From Candidatus Falkowiibacteriota bacterium (GTDB lineage: Bacteria; Patescibacteriota; Patescibacteriia; Patescibacteriales; JALSMD01): a stretch of DNA of 6,942 bases. The notes under the pieces were generated by a model that saw only the letters and a list, made by a program, of their open reading frames with translations, did not search any database and was not told the DNA's origin. Below are positions 1 to 5,917 of this stretch, piece by piece. Position numbers and translations under genes: made by a program. Each line of letters begins with the position of its first letter. The stretch's first letter is position 1. Location of the stretch: NCBI GenBank assembly GCA_026987855.1, contig JALSMD010000124.1, forward strand, positions 1 through 6,942, read 5' to 3'.

Positions 1-1330
1 TTCTTTTTCTTTGATACCGAAACTCAAAACTTGGATTTTCTTGAGAACGAAAATCACTTTTACCCGAAATAAAATTAATTTCACTACTCTGATTTAAAGT
101 CTCTTGAGACGATGAACTCAATTGATTACTAATTTCTAGAGCACTAGAGACATCATCATTAAAACCAATTTCAAGCCAAATAGCATCAACAAAAAATTGT
201 AAATTAGCATCTTTTTGATTGATAAAAAAATCCTTAGAATTAATATAACTCAAACGAATTTTTAATTTATTAAGATTGTCCCAACTATTTAATTCGTGCG
301 GCAATTCAAAAGAAAAATAGCCATTATTTCTATTATTAGAAATTGTCTCTTCAGAAAAATTTATTTTACTTATTTGCTTCCATTCGTTGCCAGTAGAATA
401 TTCAAAAGAAATGACATTATCAGCAAAGTTGCTTCGGGCAGCTAAAGACAATTTTAATAAAACTTGATTAATCTCACTATTTTGTGTATTGCCAACTAAA
501 CCGAAATCAGAAAAAATAATGCTTTTTCTAACCAAATTTTCCTTATTTTGGGCTTTTGCTGAGTGTGAATATAAAAATCGCCAAAAAAATTTAACTTTAT
601 TTAGGAGAGACACTTCACCGCCTTCACTGCTGTCATCGTCTTCATTATTACTCTCACTAGACGTCTCCCCCTCGCTAGAATATTCGTCCTTAGTGGCCTG
701 TAAAGCTTTACTGCTATCATCATCATTTACTATGTCATCCGCATTACTTTTGTTAGAATTACTAAAACTCTGACCATCTTCTTTTTCCTTTTTTGAGTCA
801 AAATTATTATCCTCTATATTTGTGTTACTATCAACATTCTCATTGATATTACTATCCTCATTATTGATCAATAGCAATTCAAATTCCTCTTGTTTGGTGG
901 TTGTATTTTGTTTTTCGTTTACTTGTTCTTGTGCTTCTTCTTTGGCTCCTTTTACCTCGCCCACGATAGTAGAAGAGCTAGTTTTGGAATTTAAAAACGT
1001 CGCTGTTGATGAACCAATATCATCTGATTGGCCAGCGACGCCATATATGATGTAAGCTGAATTTTCTTTATTAAATTCACTATAATCTGCCTTATTAGAT
1101 AAATCCTGATAAAAAGCATTATCAATGCTATGCCAGCTAAAATTATTTTTATCGTCTAATTTTTCTTCTTCAACACTATATCTGCTAGGATAAACACTGA
1201 TCCAATTATTATAAGCATTAACAATTTTAAAGCTACGAGAATAGCCAATAATTACTAAAAATAAAAATAAAATCAATAATCTAAAAATACGGTTATCTAT
1301 TTTTTTGAATTTAAATAACCAGTTAAGCAT
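1..1330 (-). CDS. Large anchored/exported surface protein, C-terminally cut by window edge
   Basis: Reading the complement from the ATG at 1330-1328 gives 443 codons with no stop, open at the left edge, so the C-terminus is missing. Residues 11-17 are basic, followed by a hydrophobic stretch (about 18-30, LLILFLFLVIIGY): a signal anchor or uncleaved signal peptide. Residues 31-103 are ordinary. Residues about 104-240 are a low-complexity Ser/Asn/Asp/Glu-rich linker with acidic runs. Residues about 265-390 look like an all-beta domain (LLKLSLAARSNFADNVISF, then GYFSFELP, then FFVDAIWLEIGF), a layout I associate with large cell-surface proteins of Patescibacteria; that is memory, not a search. 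A second Ser-rich linker follows from 391. The short plus-strand ORFs at 489-773 and 822-1055 are antisense shadows of it. There is no Shine-Dalgarno before the start. Function unknown; display on or tethering to the envelope is inferred from the architecture. Confidence 0.85.
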   Translation of the reverse strand, partial: MLNWLFKFKKIDNRIFRLLILFLFLVIIGYSRSFKIVNAYNNWISVYPSRYSVEEEKLDDKNNFSWHSIDNAFYQDLSNKADYSEFNKENSAYIIYGVAGQSDDIGSSTATFLNSKTSSSTIVGEVKGAKEEAQEQVNEKQNTTTKQEEFELLLINNEDSNINENVDSNTNIEDNNFDSKKEKEDGQSFSNSNKSNADDIVNDDDSSKALQATKDEYSSEGETSSESNNEDDDSSEGGEVSLLNKVKFFWRFLYSHSAKAQNKENLVRKSIIFSDFGLVGNTQNSEINQVLLKLSLAARSNFADNVISFEYSTGNEWKQISKINFSEETISNNRNNGYFSFELPHELNSWDNLNKLKIRLSYINSKDFFINQKDANLQFFVDAIWLEIGFNDDVSSALEISNQLSSSSQETLNQSSEINFISGKSDFRSQENPSFEFRYQRKR

Positions 1331-1370
1331 GGGGATTACTTTTTTATCTAGAATTAAACAAAAAAAGCGA

Positions 1371-1391
1371 AAAAGTTATTAAAAAGTTATT
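1371..1391. repeat. Tandem repeat of AAAAGTTATT in the leader of the minus-strand gene
   Basis: AAAAGTTATT occurs at 1371-1380 and again at 1382-1391, an 11-bp period. It lies in the roughly 90-nt predicted 5' leader of the minus-strand surface gene. It may be a regulator site or simple A/T-rich slippage. Confidence 0.4.
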
Positions 1392-1429
1392 TTTTATTTT
1401 TGTATAGGAAAAATATAATATTCTCATTT

Positions 1430-1459
1430 ATTATAACATTTTTCTTAATAAAAAAGCAA
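1430..1459 (-). promoter_or_regulatory. Predicted promoter of the minus-strand surface-protein gene
   Basis: On the minus strand the extended -10 TGTTATAAT (1438-1430) contains a perfect TATAAT with the TGn extension. A weak -35 TTGCTT lies at 1459-1454 with an 18-bp spacer. Transcription would start near 1424, giving a leader of about 90 nt. The same 13-nt block recurs upstream of the SUMF1-fold gene. Confidence 0.55.
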
Positions 1460-1583
1460 GGGCAGAATATCATCCCATTAATTTCTCATTTTTCAATGAA
1501 AAAGGCATCTACTAATTTAATTGATTCTTGTGCAAGTCTAAATTAAAACGTTAAAAAGACTAAAAGTTAATAATTAATTAGGC

Positions 1584-1612
1584 TTGTCAAAAATAAATTT
1601 ATATGTTAAGAT
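1584..1612 (+). promoter_or_regulatory. Predicted rpsT promoter
   Basis: TTGTCA (1584-1589), 17-bp spacer, TAAGAT (1607-1612) preceded by the TGn extension at 1604-1606. The predicted start near 1619 leaves a leader of about 49 nt before the rpsT ATG. Confidence 0.6.
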
Positions 1613-1667
1613 GTTATTACTCTCACACCCATATATATTACCTTAATCTTAAACTTATAAAAAGTAT

Positions 1668-1940
1668 ATGCCTAACACAAAATCAGCTAAAAAAGAATTG
1701 AGAAAAAGCAAAAAAAGGTATATTTACAATAAAAACATCAAAGAAGCTATTAAATATTTAATTAAAAAAACACGAAAAGCTATTGAGGCAAAAAAAGCAG
1801 AAGAAGCAAAAGAATGGGCGTTTAAAGCCTTTAAAGCACTAGATAAGGCTGCACAGAAAGGAGTTATAAAAAAGAATACCCGAGACAGAAAAAAATCTCG
1901 TTTACATCGTAAATTAAATATGTTATTATCACAAAAATAG
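1668..1940 (+). CDS. rpsT: 30S ribosomal protein S20
   Basis: S20 binds 16S rRNA and is part of the small ribosomal subunit body. The 90-residue product matches the usual family length (about 85-90). It is Lys/Arg-rich and helical, and carries the family hallmarks: KSAKKELRKSKKR near residues 5-17 and AAQKGVIKKNTRDRKKSRL at residues 61-79, the conserved C-terminal rRNA-binding block. The ATG at 1668 gives the expected N-terminus MPNTKSAKK. No Shine-Dalgarno is visible in the A/T-rich leader. It has its own promoter upstream and a hairpin terminator 12 bp after the stop, so it is probably monocistronic. The stop is TAG. Confidence 0.97.
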   Translation: MPNTKSAKKELRKSKKRYIYNKNIKEAIKYLIKKTRKAIEAKKAEEAKEWAFKAFKALDKAAQKGVIKKNTRDRKKSRLHRKLNMLLSQK

Positions 1941-1951
1941 CAATAATAAAC

Positions 1952-1983
1952 AAAAAACTAAGCATAAAGACGCTTAGTTTTTT
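1952..1983 (+). terminator. Intrinsic terminator of rpsT
   Basis: A perfect 12-bp inverted repeat, AAAAAACTAAGC (1952-1963) with GCTTAGTTTTTT (1972-1983) and an 8-nt loop. The arm ends in a T run, and the A run opposite makes it potentially bidirectional. Confidence 0.85.
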
Positions 1984-1991
1984 GTTTTGGC

Positions 1992-2020
1992 TTGTAGTAA
2001 TTTAAAAAATAATTTATAAT
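1992..2020 (+). promoter_or_regulatory. Possible promoter of the methyltransferase gene
   Basis: A perfect TATAAT lies at 2015-2020, with a weak TTGTAG -35 at 1992-1997 (17-bp spacer). The predicted start near 2027 gives a leader of about 30 nt. The preceding terminator makes a fresh promoter here likely. Confidence 0.45.
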
Positions 2021-2056
2021 TTAAATAGTTTTATTAAGAAATATTAAATTAAACTT

Positions 2057-2611
2057 ATGTTTTCTAACGTAGGGGGGAGCGCTCTAATAGATGTTAATAT
2101 TATATTTGAGAAATCAAGCATCAAAGAAGGAGACAAAATTGCAGATTTAGGATGTGGGAGAGGTGGCTTTTTTGTTTTTCCTGCAGCTAAAATAGTGGGA
2201 AAAAGAGGGATTGTTTATGCTGTAGATATTTTAAAAAATGTTTTAAGTGAAATTAAAAGACAAGCTAAGGAGGAAAACCTAAATAATATTGTTACTATAT
2301 GGAGCGATTTGGAAATTTTTGGCGCTACTCAAATAGATTCAAACAGCCTAGATATTGCTTTTTTAATTAATACCTTGCATCAATCTAAGAAAAAAGTTGA
2401 AATTTTGCGAGAATCTATTAGAATGGTTAAAAAAGAAGGAAAATTGTTAATAGTGGACTGGAAAAAAATTGCCGCGCCCTTTGGGCCTCCATCAGAAACA
2501 AAAGTTAATAAAGAAGCTCTAAAAATAGCCGCTCCCAAACTTGGCTTGCACTTAGAAGAAGAATTTGAGGTTGGGCAATATCATTTTGGTTTAAATTTTA
2601 CAAAAATGTAA
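2057..2611 (+). CDS. Class I SAM-dependent methyltransferase, substrate unknown
   Basis: This 184-residue protein has a complete Rossmann-fold methyltransferase core. Motif I is ADLGCGRGG at residues 29-37 (SAM binding loop). The acidic residue binding the SAM ribose is probably D57 in YAVDI. The strand-4 region is LDIAFLINTLHQ (98-109), and motif post-I/III is KKEGKLLIVDW (125-135). The tail has a PFGPP turn (141-145) and ends with a HFGLNF-type beta strand (177-182). This matches small cytosolic methyltransferases often annotated only as 'class I SAM-dependent methyltransferase' or UbiE/ArsM-like. No substrate-binding domain identifies the acceptor. An in-frame TAA 12 bases upstream fixes ATG 2057 as the first possible ATG. 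No Shine-Dalgarno is present. It lies between the rpsT terminator and a three-TM orphan and may be transcribed alone. Confidence 0.88.
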   Translation: MFSNVGGSALIDVNIIFEKSSIKEGDKIADLGCGRGGFFVFPAAKIVGKRGIVYAVDILKNVLSEIKRQAKEENLNNIVTIWSDLEIFGATQIDSNSLDIAFLINTLHQSKKKVEILRESIRMVKKEGKLLIVDWKKIAAPFGPPSETKVNKEALKIAAPKLGLHLEEEFEVGQYHFGLNFTKM

Positions 2612-2613
2612 AT

Positions 2614-2649
2614 ATAGTAAATATATTATGAAATAGTAAAATATATTAT
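2614..2649. repeat. A/T-rich direct repeat after the methyltransferase gene
   Basis: ATAGTAAATATATTAT (2614-2629) is repeated as ATAGTAAAATATATTAT (2633-2649), differing by one inserted A, a period of about 19 bp. It starts three bases after the methyltransferase stop. It could be a binding site pair or A/T-rich drift. Confidence 0.5.
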
Positions 2650-2712
2650 AAAAACAACTTAATTATCATTATATTTTTTGTCAGTAATTGATTAGTAATA
2701 AATTAAAAAACT

Positions 2713-3099
2713 ATGAAAAATTTACTTACACTTAAATACTGGTTTAATCCTAGTCCTGGACCTCTAGCTGTACAAAAATATTTTATCTTTTTTATTGTTT
2801 TGTTATTTGCGGCTTCTTTATTAACAGCATTTTTTAAAAAATATTACCGCAAAACAATTTATCGTCGTTTCTTGCAAAAACTTCACTCCTTTTTTTATAC
2901 TAACACTATCATTGCTATTTTGCTTTTATTTTTTACTTATGAATTAATTCCTTTTTTGTCTTCTCGTTTTTGGTTTGTTATATGGGCTATAAGTATGGCT
3001 ATTTGGCTGTTTTTTATTATTAAAGAACTGCGTCGCATTCCTCAGCTTAAAGAGCAAATAAAAAAAGAGGAAGAATATAAAAAATACATTCCGCAGTAA
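2713..3099 (+). CDS. Small three-TM membrane protein of unknown function
   Basis: I do not recognise a named family. The 128-residue product has a short polar N-terminus with an FNPSPGPL segment (11-18). Three hydrophobic helices follow at about 23-41, 60-82 and 85-105. A basic loop (KKYYRKTIYRRF, 42-53) lies between helices 1 and 2, and the tail is strongly charged (RRIPQLKEQIKKEEEYKK, 107-124). By the positive-inside rule the 42-59 loop and the C-terminal tail should not both be cytoplasmic unless helices 2 and 3 form a hairpin, which their spacing allows. Short proteins of this layout are common orphans in Patescibacteria (recollection, not searched). A weak TTGTCA at 2678-2683 lies upstream without a good -10. 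The gene ends 14 bp before a strong terminator. No Shine-Dalgarno is present. Confidence 0.8.
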   Translation: MKNLLTLKYWFNPSPGPLAVQKYFIFFIVLLFAASLLTAFFKKYYRKTIYRRFLQKLHSFFYTNTIIAILLLFFTYELIPFLSSRFWFVIWAISMAIWLFFIIKELRRIPQLKEQIKKEEEYKKYIPQ

Positions 3100-3113
3100 A
3101 ATAAATATTTTAC
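3096..3113. repeat. 18-bp palindrome overlapping the orphan's stop codon
   Basis: GTAAAATA (3096-3103) and TATTTTAC (3106-3113) are perfect inverted arms separated by AA. The left arm includes the TAA stop (3097-3099), and the palindrome ends directly at the terminator stem. It could be an operator for the next gene or part of a longer terminator structure. Confidence 0.5.
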
Positions 3114-3143
3114 AAAAGGGACAGGCAAAACCTGTCCCTTTTT
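3114..3143 (+). terminator. Strong intrinsic terminator immediately before yraN
   Basis: A perfect 12-bp stem, AAAAGGGACAGG (3114-3125) with CCTGTCCCTTTT (3131-3142). It has a 5-nt CAAAA loop, a G+C core and a five-T run at 3139-3143. The yraN start codon begins at 3150, so the hairpin occupies the space where a ribosome binding site would normally lie. Confidence 0.88.
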
Positions 3144-3149
3144 ATAAAT

Positions 3150-3512
3150 ATGACTTATTACTCTCGGAGAATTGGCCATTTTGGAGAAAGACTTGCTCAA
3201 AATTATTTAAAATGTAGGGGGTATAAGATAGTTGAAACAAATGTTAAAACTAGTTATAAAGAAATAGATATTATTGCTCGTCAAAAAGATATACTTGTTT
3301 TTATAGAAGTCAAAACTAGAACATCTCTGTCTTTTGGCAGAGCAGATGAAGGAATTGGTTATTATAAATTGCAGAATCTTAAAAAGGCAATTGCTCTTTA
3401 TCTGTCTCGCAATAACATCTTTAACAAAAAATTTCGTCTAGATCTAATTGCTATTGATATAAATCGTTCTACAAAAACTGCCTATTTAAAACATTACAAA
3501 GAAATAATATAA
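3150..3512 (+). CDS. yraN: YraN family (UPF0102) predicted nuclease
   Basis: The YraN/UPF0102 family has an endonuclease-like PD-(D/E)xK fold; its biological role is not firmly settled. The 120-residue product shows the family pattern: GHFGERLAQNYLKCRGYKI (9-27), N31, EID at 38-40, FIEVK at 51-55 and RLDLIAI at 96-102. E38, D40, E53 and K55 are the expected catalytic set, with the core D40...E53-V-K55 intact. The conserved block starts at residue 9, so ATG 3150 is the right start and cannot move far downstream. It begins only six bases after the T run of a strong terminator and has no Shine-Dalgarno, so translation depends on readthrough or a near-leaderless transcript. In many bacteria yraN sits near rnhB or DNA-processing genes. 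Here it is convergent with a surface-protein gene, 52 bp away. Confidence 0.92.
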   Translation: MTYYSRRIGHFGERLAQNYLKCRGYKIVETNVKTSYKEIDIIARQKDILVFIEVKTRTSLSFGRADEGIGYYKLQNLKKAIALYLSRNNIFNKKFRLDLIAIDINRSTKTAYLKHYKEII

Positions 3513-3564
3513 AATAGTAAACTTTTTTCGTGGTTACAGAATCTGCCTATTTTTAATTTAATTT

Positions 3565-4416
3565 CTATTTTGCGCATCTAAAACCAACACCAGTTCCAAC
3601 AAAAGATGGTGGTGACACTAAATAAACTGCATATTTACCAGCATCTGATTTATTATCCCAATAGCCGCCACGCGCCATGCCACGAATACCTTTACTCTTT
3701 ATCCAAAAATAATCATTATAATAAGCTTCTTCTGGTTCTTTGTTGGTCTCAATAGGCAAACCACTAGTGTTTACTGATTGTACGTATCCAGACTCGGGCA
3801 ACTCTAAATCCTTATATTTCCCATCTTGAATTTCTTCATTAACCCACTCCCAAATATTACCAATCATATCATAAGCTCCAGCACTGGAAACACAATTTTT
3901 CCCAGACCCTGTTAAGCCAGGTTGTTTCTCCCAATTTTTGTTAACATGACAATCATCAGGTCCCCATCCTGAACTAGGATCAGGGGTTCCTAAAGAAGCT
4001 AAATACCATTCTAAGTTTGTGGGCAATCTTTTGCCTGCCTTAGCACAAGCCTCCATTGCTTGTGCTTGAGTAATATTACGCCAAGGAATTCTTCCTGATT
4101 TCGAAACCGGCTTACACCCAGGTGTACCTAAATTAACAGCTGTCTCTGATTTATTATTAGGATCTTGATAGGGGCACTCTTCGCTAGGGGAGGCCTCGTA
4201 TTTATCTATACAAAAACCGCCGTATTGGGAAACAACATAAACCATATCATTTGGACATCCATTATTTGCCTTCAAATCATCTTTGTTAACATTAGAAAAA
4301 TAATCACTTGCTTTAATGCCAATGCTTGTCAAGATAACAGCAAATAACATAATAAATGCCTCTCTCTTTCCAATTAACCTTCTACTATTCTTCTTTAAGT
4401 TTAAAGTAGAACTCAT
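3565..4416 (-). CDS. Membrane-anchored SUMF1/FGE-sulfatase-fold protein, probably non-catalytic
   Basis: The 283-residue product has a basic N-terminus, one hydrophobic helix (about 20-37) that should act as a signal anchor, and an outward formylglycine-generating-enzyme (SUMF1) fold. Fold markers, in order, are FCIDKYEAS (68-76), IPW (110-112), AGKRLPTNLEW (127-137), AYDMIGNIWEWV (181-192), ARGGYW (248-253) and GFRC (278-281). True FGEs have two active cysteines six residues apart just after the GG motif. Here those places are about N255 and G260, so formylglycine-generating activity is not expected. It has eight cysteines (54, 69, 81, 101, 124, 156, 175, 281), consistent with disulfides in an extracytoplasmic domain. 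Such domains often serve as binding or structural modules on bacterial surfaces. It is transcribed alone, divergent from ruvB. The start follows an A/T-rich leader without a Shine-Dalgarno. The stop is TAG. Confidence 0.92.
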   Translation of the reverse strand: MSSTLNLKKNSRRLIGKREAFIMLFAVILTSIGIKASDYFSNVNKDDLKANNGCPNDMVYVVSQYGGFCIDKYEASPSEECPYQDPNNKSETAVNLGTPGCKPVSKSGRIPWRNITQAQAMEACAKAGKRLPTNLEWYLASLGTPDPSSGWGPDDCHVNKNWEKQPGLTGSGKNCVSSAGAYDMIGNIWEWVNEEIQDGKYKDLELPESGYVQSVNTSGLPIETNKEPEEAYYNDYFWIKSKGIRGMARGGYWDNKSDAGKYAVYLVSPPSFVGTGVGFRCAK

Positions 4417-4448
4417 AACAGATATTTTATCAATTTACTGTTTATTAT

Positions 4449-4477
4449 ATTATAACATTTATAATGACAAAACAAAA
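4449..4477 (-). promoter_or_regulatory. Predicted promoter of the SUMF1-fold gene
   Basis: Minus-strand extended -10 TGTTATAAT (4457-4449) with a weak T-rich -35 around 4477-4472. A second TATAAT overlaps at 4449-4444. The start would be near 4442, about 25 nt before the ATG at 4416. The 13-nt block at 4448-4460 is identical to that at 1429-1441. Confidence 0.6.
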
Positions 4478-4554
4478 CTAAAAAGACAAAGACAAACTTC
4501 TTAAAAAGTTAATAAGTTAACAAAGAATCAATTATTTAAAAGAATTAAATTTAT

Positions 4555-4583
4555 TTGCCAAAAAAGTGAGAAAAAGATAAAAT
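4555..4583 (+). promoter_or_regulatory. Predicted ruvB operon promoter
   Basis: TTGCCA (4555-4560), a 17-bp spacer and TAAAAT (4578-4583): five of six consensus bases in each box. The start near 4590 leaves a leader of about 25 nt. Confidence 0.65.
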
Positions 4584-4614
4584 AATAAAAAAAGTAAAAT
4601 TTTGATTATTTTAT

Positions 4615-5631
4615 ATGATGGAAGAAAGAATTGTTAGTGCCAAACAATTAAATGGCGACGAAACCTTAGATACTACTTTGCGACCTAAAAATCTGGAAGA
4701 ATTTGTAGGACAAGAAAAATTAAAAGCCAATTTAAGTATTGCTATTGAGGCTGCTAAAAAGAGAGGAGAAACCATAGAACATGCTTTGCTTTATGGTGCT
4801 CCTGGTTTAGGAAAAACAACCCTAGCGCATATTATTGCTAATGAATTGGGTGCAAACATTAAAGTTACTTCTGGACCGACCATAGAGAAAGGCGGAGATC
4901 TAGCTGCTATATTAAGCAATCTAAATGAAGGGGATATATTATTTATTGATGAAATACATCGTCTTAACAAAACTATTGAGGAAATCTTATATCCCGCAAT
5001 GGAAGATTATGCCTTAGACATAATTATTGGTAAGGGGCCTTCAGCAAGAACCCTACGTATTGATTTGCCACGATTTACAATTATTGGCGCCACCACAAAA
5101 ATTAGTTTACTGTCAGCTCCTTTGCGTGATCGGTTTGGCCTTATTCATCATCTTGACTTTTATGAAAATGAGGATATTGAAAAAATTGTTAAAAGAAATG
5201 CCGATATTTTAGGGGTAAAATTAGAAAAGGAAGCAGCACAAGAAATTGCCAAACGCTCTCGCCGTACACCGCGTGTCGCTAACCGCCTTCTAAAAAGAGT
5301 GCGTGATTATTGTGAAGTAAAAGGTAATGGTGTTATTGAAAAAGAAATTTGTAAACAAAGCTTTAGAATGCTTGAAGTAGATGAATTGGGGCTTGATTGG
5401 GTAGATCGTAAAATTTTAGAAACTATTATAGATAAGTTTTCTGGCGGACCAGTAGGGCTCAATACAATCGCTGCTGCTACTGGGGAGGATATGACGACAA
5501 TTGAAGATGTTTATGAGCCATATTTAATGCAATTAGGATTTCTTGATCGTTCGCCACGAGGACGCATTGTTACAGAAACGGCTTATAAACATTTAGGGAA
5601 AATAAAAAAAGAACAGGGTAAAATTATTTAA
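4615..5631 (+). CDS. ruvB: Holliday junction branch migration DNA helicase RuvB
   Basis: RuvB is the hexameric AAA+ motor that, with RuvA, drives branch migration of Holliday junctions before RuvC cleavage. The 338-residue length is typical. Walker A is GAPGLGKT (61-68), Walker B LFIDEIH (109-115), and sensor 1 is GATT (158-161). The arginine-finger segment is PLRDRFG (169-175), and sensor 2 lies in TPRVANRLL (218-226). The C-terminal winged-helix DNA-binding domain has its SPRGRIVT block at 313-320. The family start motif (TLRPKNLEEFVGQ, 21-33) is intact. Two adjacent ATGs (4615 and 4618) could serve as the start; the choice changes one residue. No Shine-Dalgarno is visible. It leads a probable operon, with two membrane-protein genes following at gaps of 21 bp and 4 bp. 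No ruvA or ruvC is in the window. Confidence 0.98.
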   Translation: MMEERIVSAKQLNGDETLDTTLRPKNLEEFVGQEKLKANLSIAIEAAKKRGETIEHALLYGAPGLGKTTLAHIIANELGANIKVTSGPTIEKGGDLAAILSNLNEGDILFIDEIHRLNKTIEEILYPAMEDYALDIIIGKGPSARTLRIDLPRFTIIGATTKISLLSAPLRDRFGLIHHLDFYENEDIEKIVKRNADILGVKLEKEAAQEIAKRSRRTPRVANRLLKRVRDYCEVKGNGVIEKEICKQSFRMLEVDELGLDWVDRKILETIIDKFSGGPVGLNTIAAATGEDMTTIEDVYEPYLMQLGFLDRSPRGRIVTETAYKHLGKIKKEQGKII

Positions 5632-5652
5632 CTTATAATTTTTTAAATTAAT

Positions 5653-5913
5653 ATGGTCTTCCCTTTATATTTTCTTCTTTTCCCTTATTTAATTTTTTTG
5701 GGAGTTTGGGCTGTTTTTAGTTTGACAGCCATCTACCACATGTTACGTTTTGGTTTTAAAAACATTACTACCTTATTGGTCACTATTATCTATATAAGTG
5801 TCTCAGCTTGGTTGCTTTATACATCCTATAAATATATAAACCAAATTAATTGGGACACACACGTTTCTTTATTAAAAGGCATGTTTGAAATGCCTACTCA
5901 ATTTTTTAAATAA
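5653..5913 (+). CDS. Small two-TM membrane protein of unknown function
   Basis: An 86-residue product I cannot assign to a family. It has two hydrophobic helices (about 5-29 and 39-61) joined by a short basic turn (HMLRFGFKN, 29-37), which places the turn in the cytoplasm and both ends outside. The C-terminal 25 residues are amphipathic (NWDTHVSLLKGMFEM). It lies 21 bp after ruvB and 4 bp before the bPH2 gene on the same strand, so it is almost certainly co-transcribed. Its length, clean frame and membrane pattern support a real gene. Proximity to the bPH2 protein suggests a shared membrane role, but that is only inference. Confidence 0.75.
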   Translation: MVFPLYFLLFPYLIFLGVWAVFSLTAIYHMLRFGFKNITTLLVTIIYISVSAWLLYTSYKYINQINWDTHVSLLKGMFEMPTQFFK

Positions 5914-5917
5914 AAAT

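Larger units (their letters stand above)
1331..1667. other. Divergent intergenic region between surface-protein gene and rpsT
   Basis: No convincing ORF on either strand. It holds the minus-strand extended -10 block at 1429-1441, a tandem repeat near 1371-1391, and the rpsT promoter at 1584-1612. The middle (about 1455-1580) shows nothing I can name. Confidence 0.7.

Noticed and set aside
489..1055. Two plus-strand ORFs (489-773 and 822-1055)
   Set aside because: They are Ser/Leu-rich antisense shadows of the Ser/Asn/Asp-rich linker of the minus-strand surface gene, which is open across the whole region.
3511..3553. Possible bidirectional terminator between yraN and the SUMF1-fold gene (AAAATAG/CTATTTT)
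   Set aside because: The stem is A/T-only and seven bp with a long loop; the inner pairing needs a bulge. Too weak to call.
3565..3670. Diversity-generating retroelement variable region at the C-terminus of the SUMF1-fold protein
   Set aside because: The fold is one used by such targets, but no template repeat or reverse transcriptase is in the window.
4165..4504. Plus-strand ORFs 4165-4347 and 4316-4504
   Set aside because: Both lie largely antisense to the well-supported SUMF1-fold gene and its promoter region and show no family features.
5027..5212. Plus-strand ORF inside ruvB
   Set aside because: An out-of-frame shadow within the conserved AAA+ domain.
5885..5917. Earlier ATG for the bPH2 gene
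   Set aside because: It would overlap the upstream gene by 29 bp and add 11 unconserved residues; ATG 5918 gives a tight 4-bp gap.
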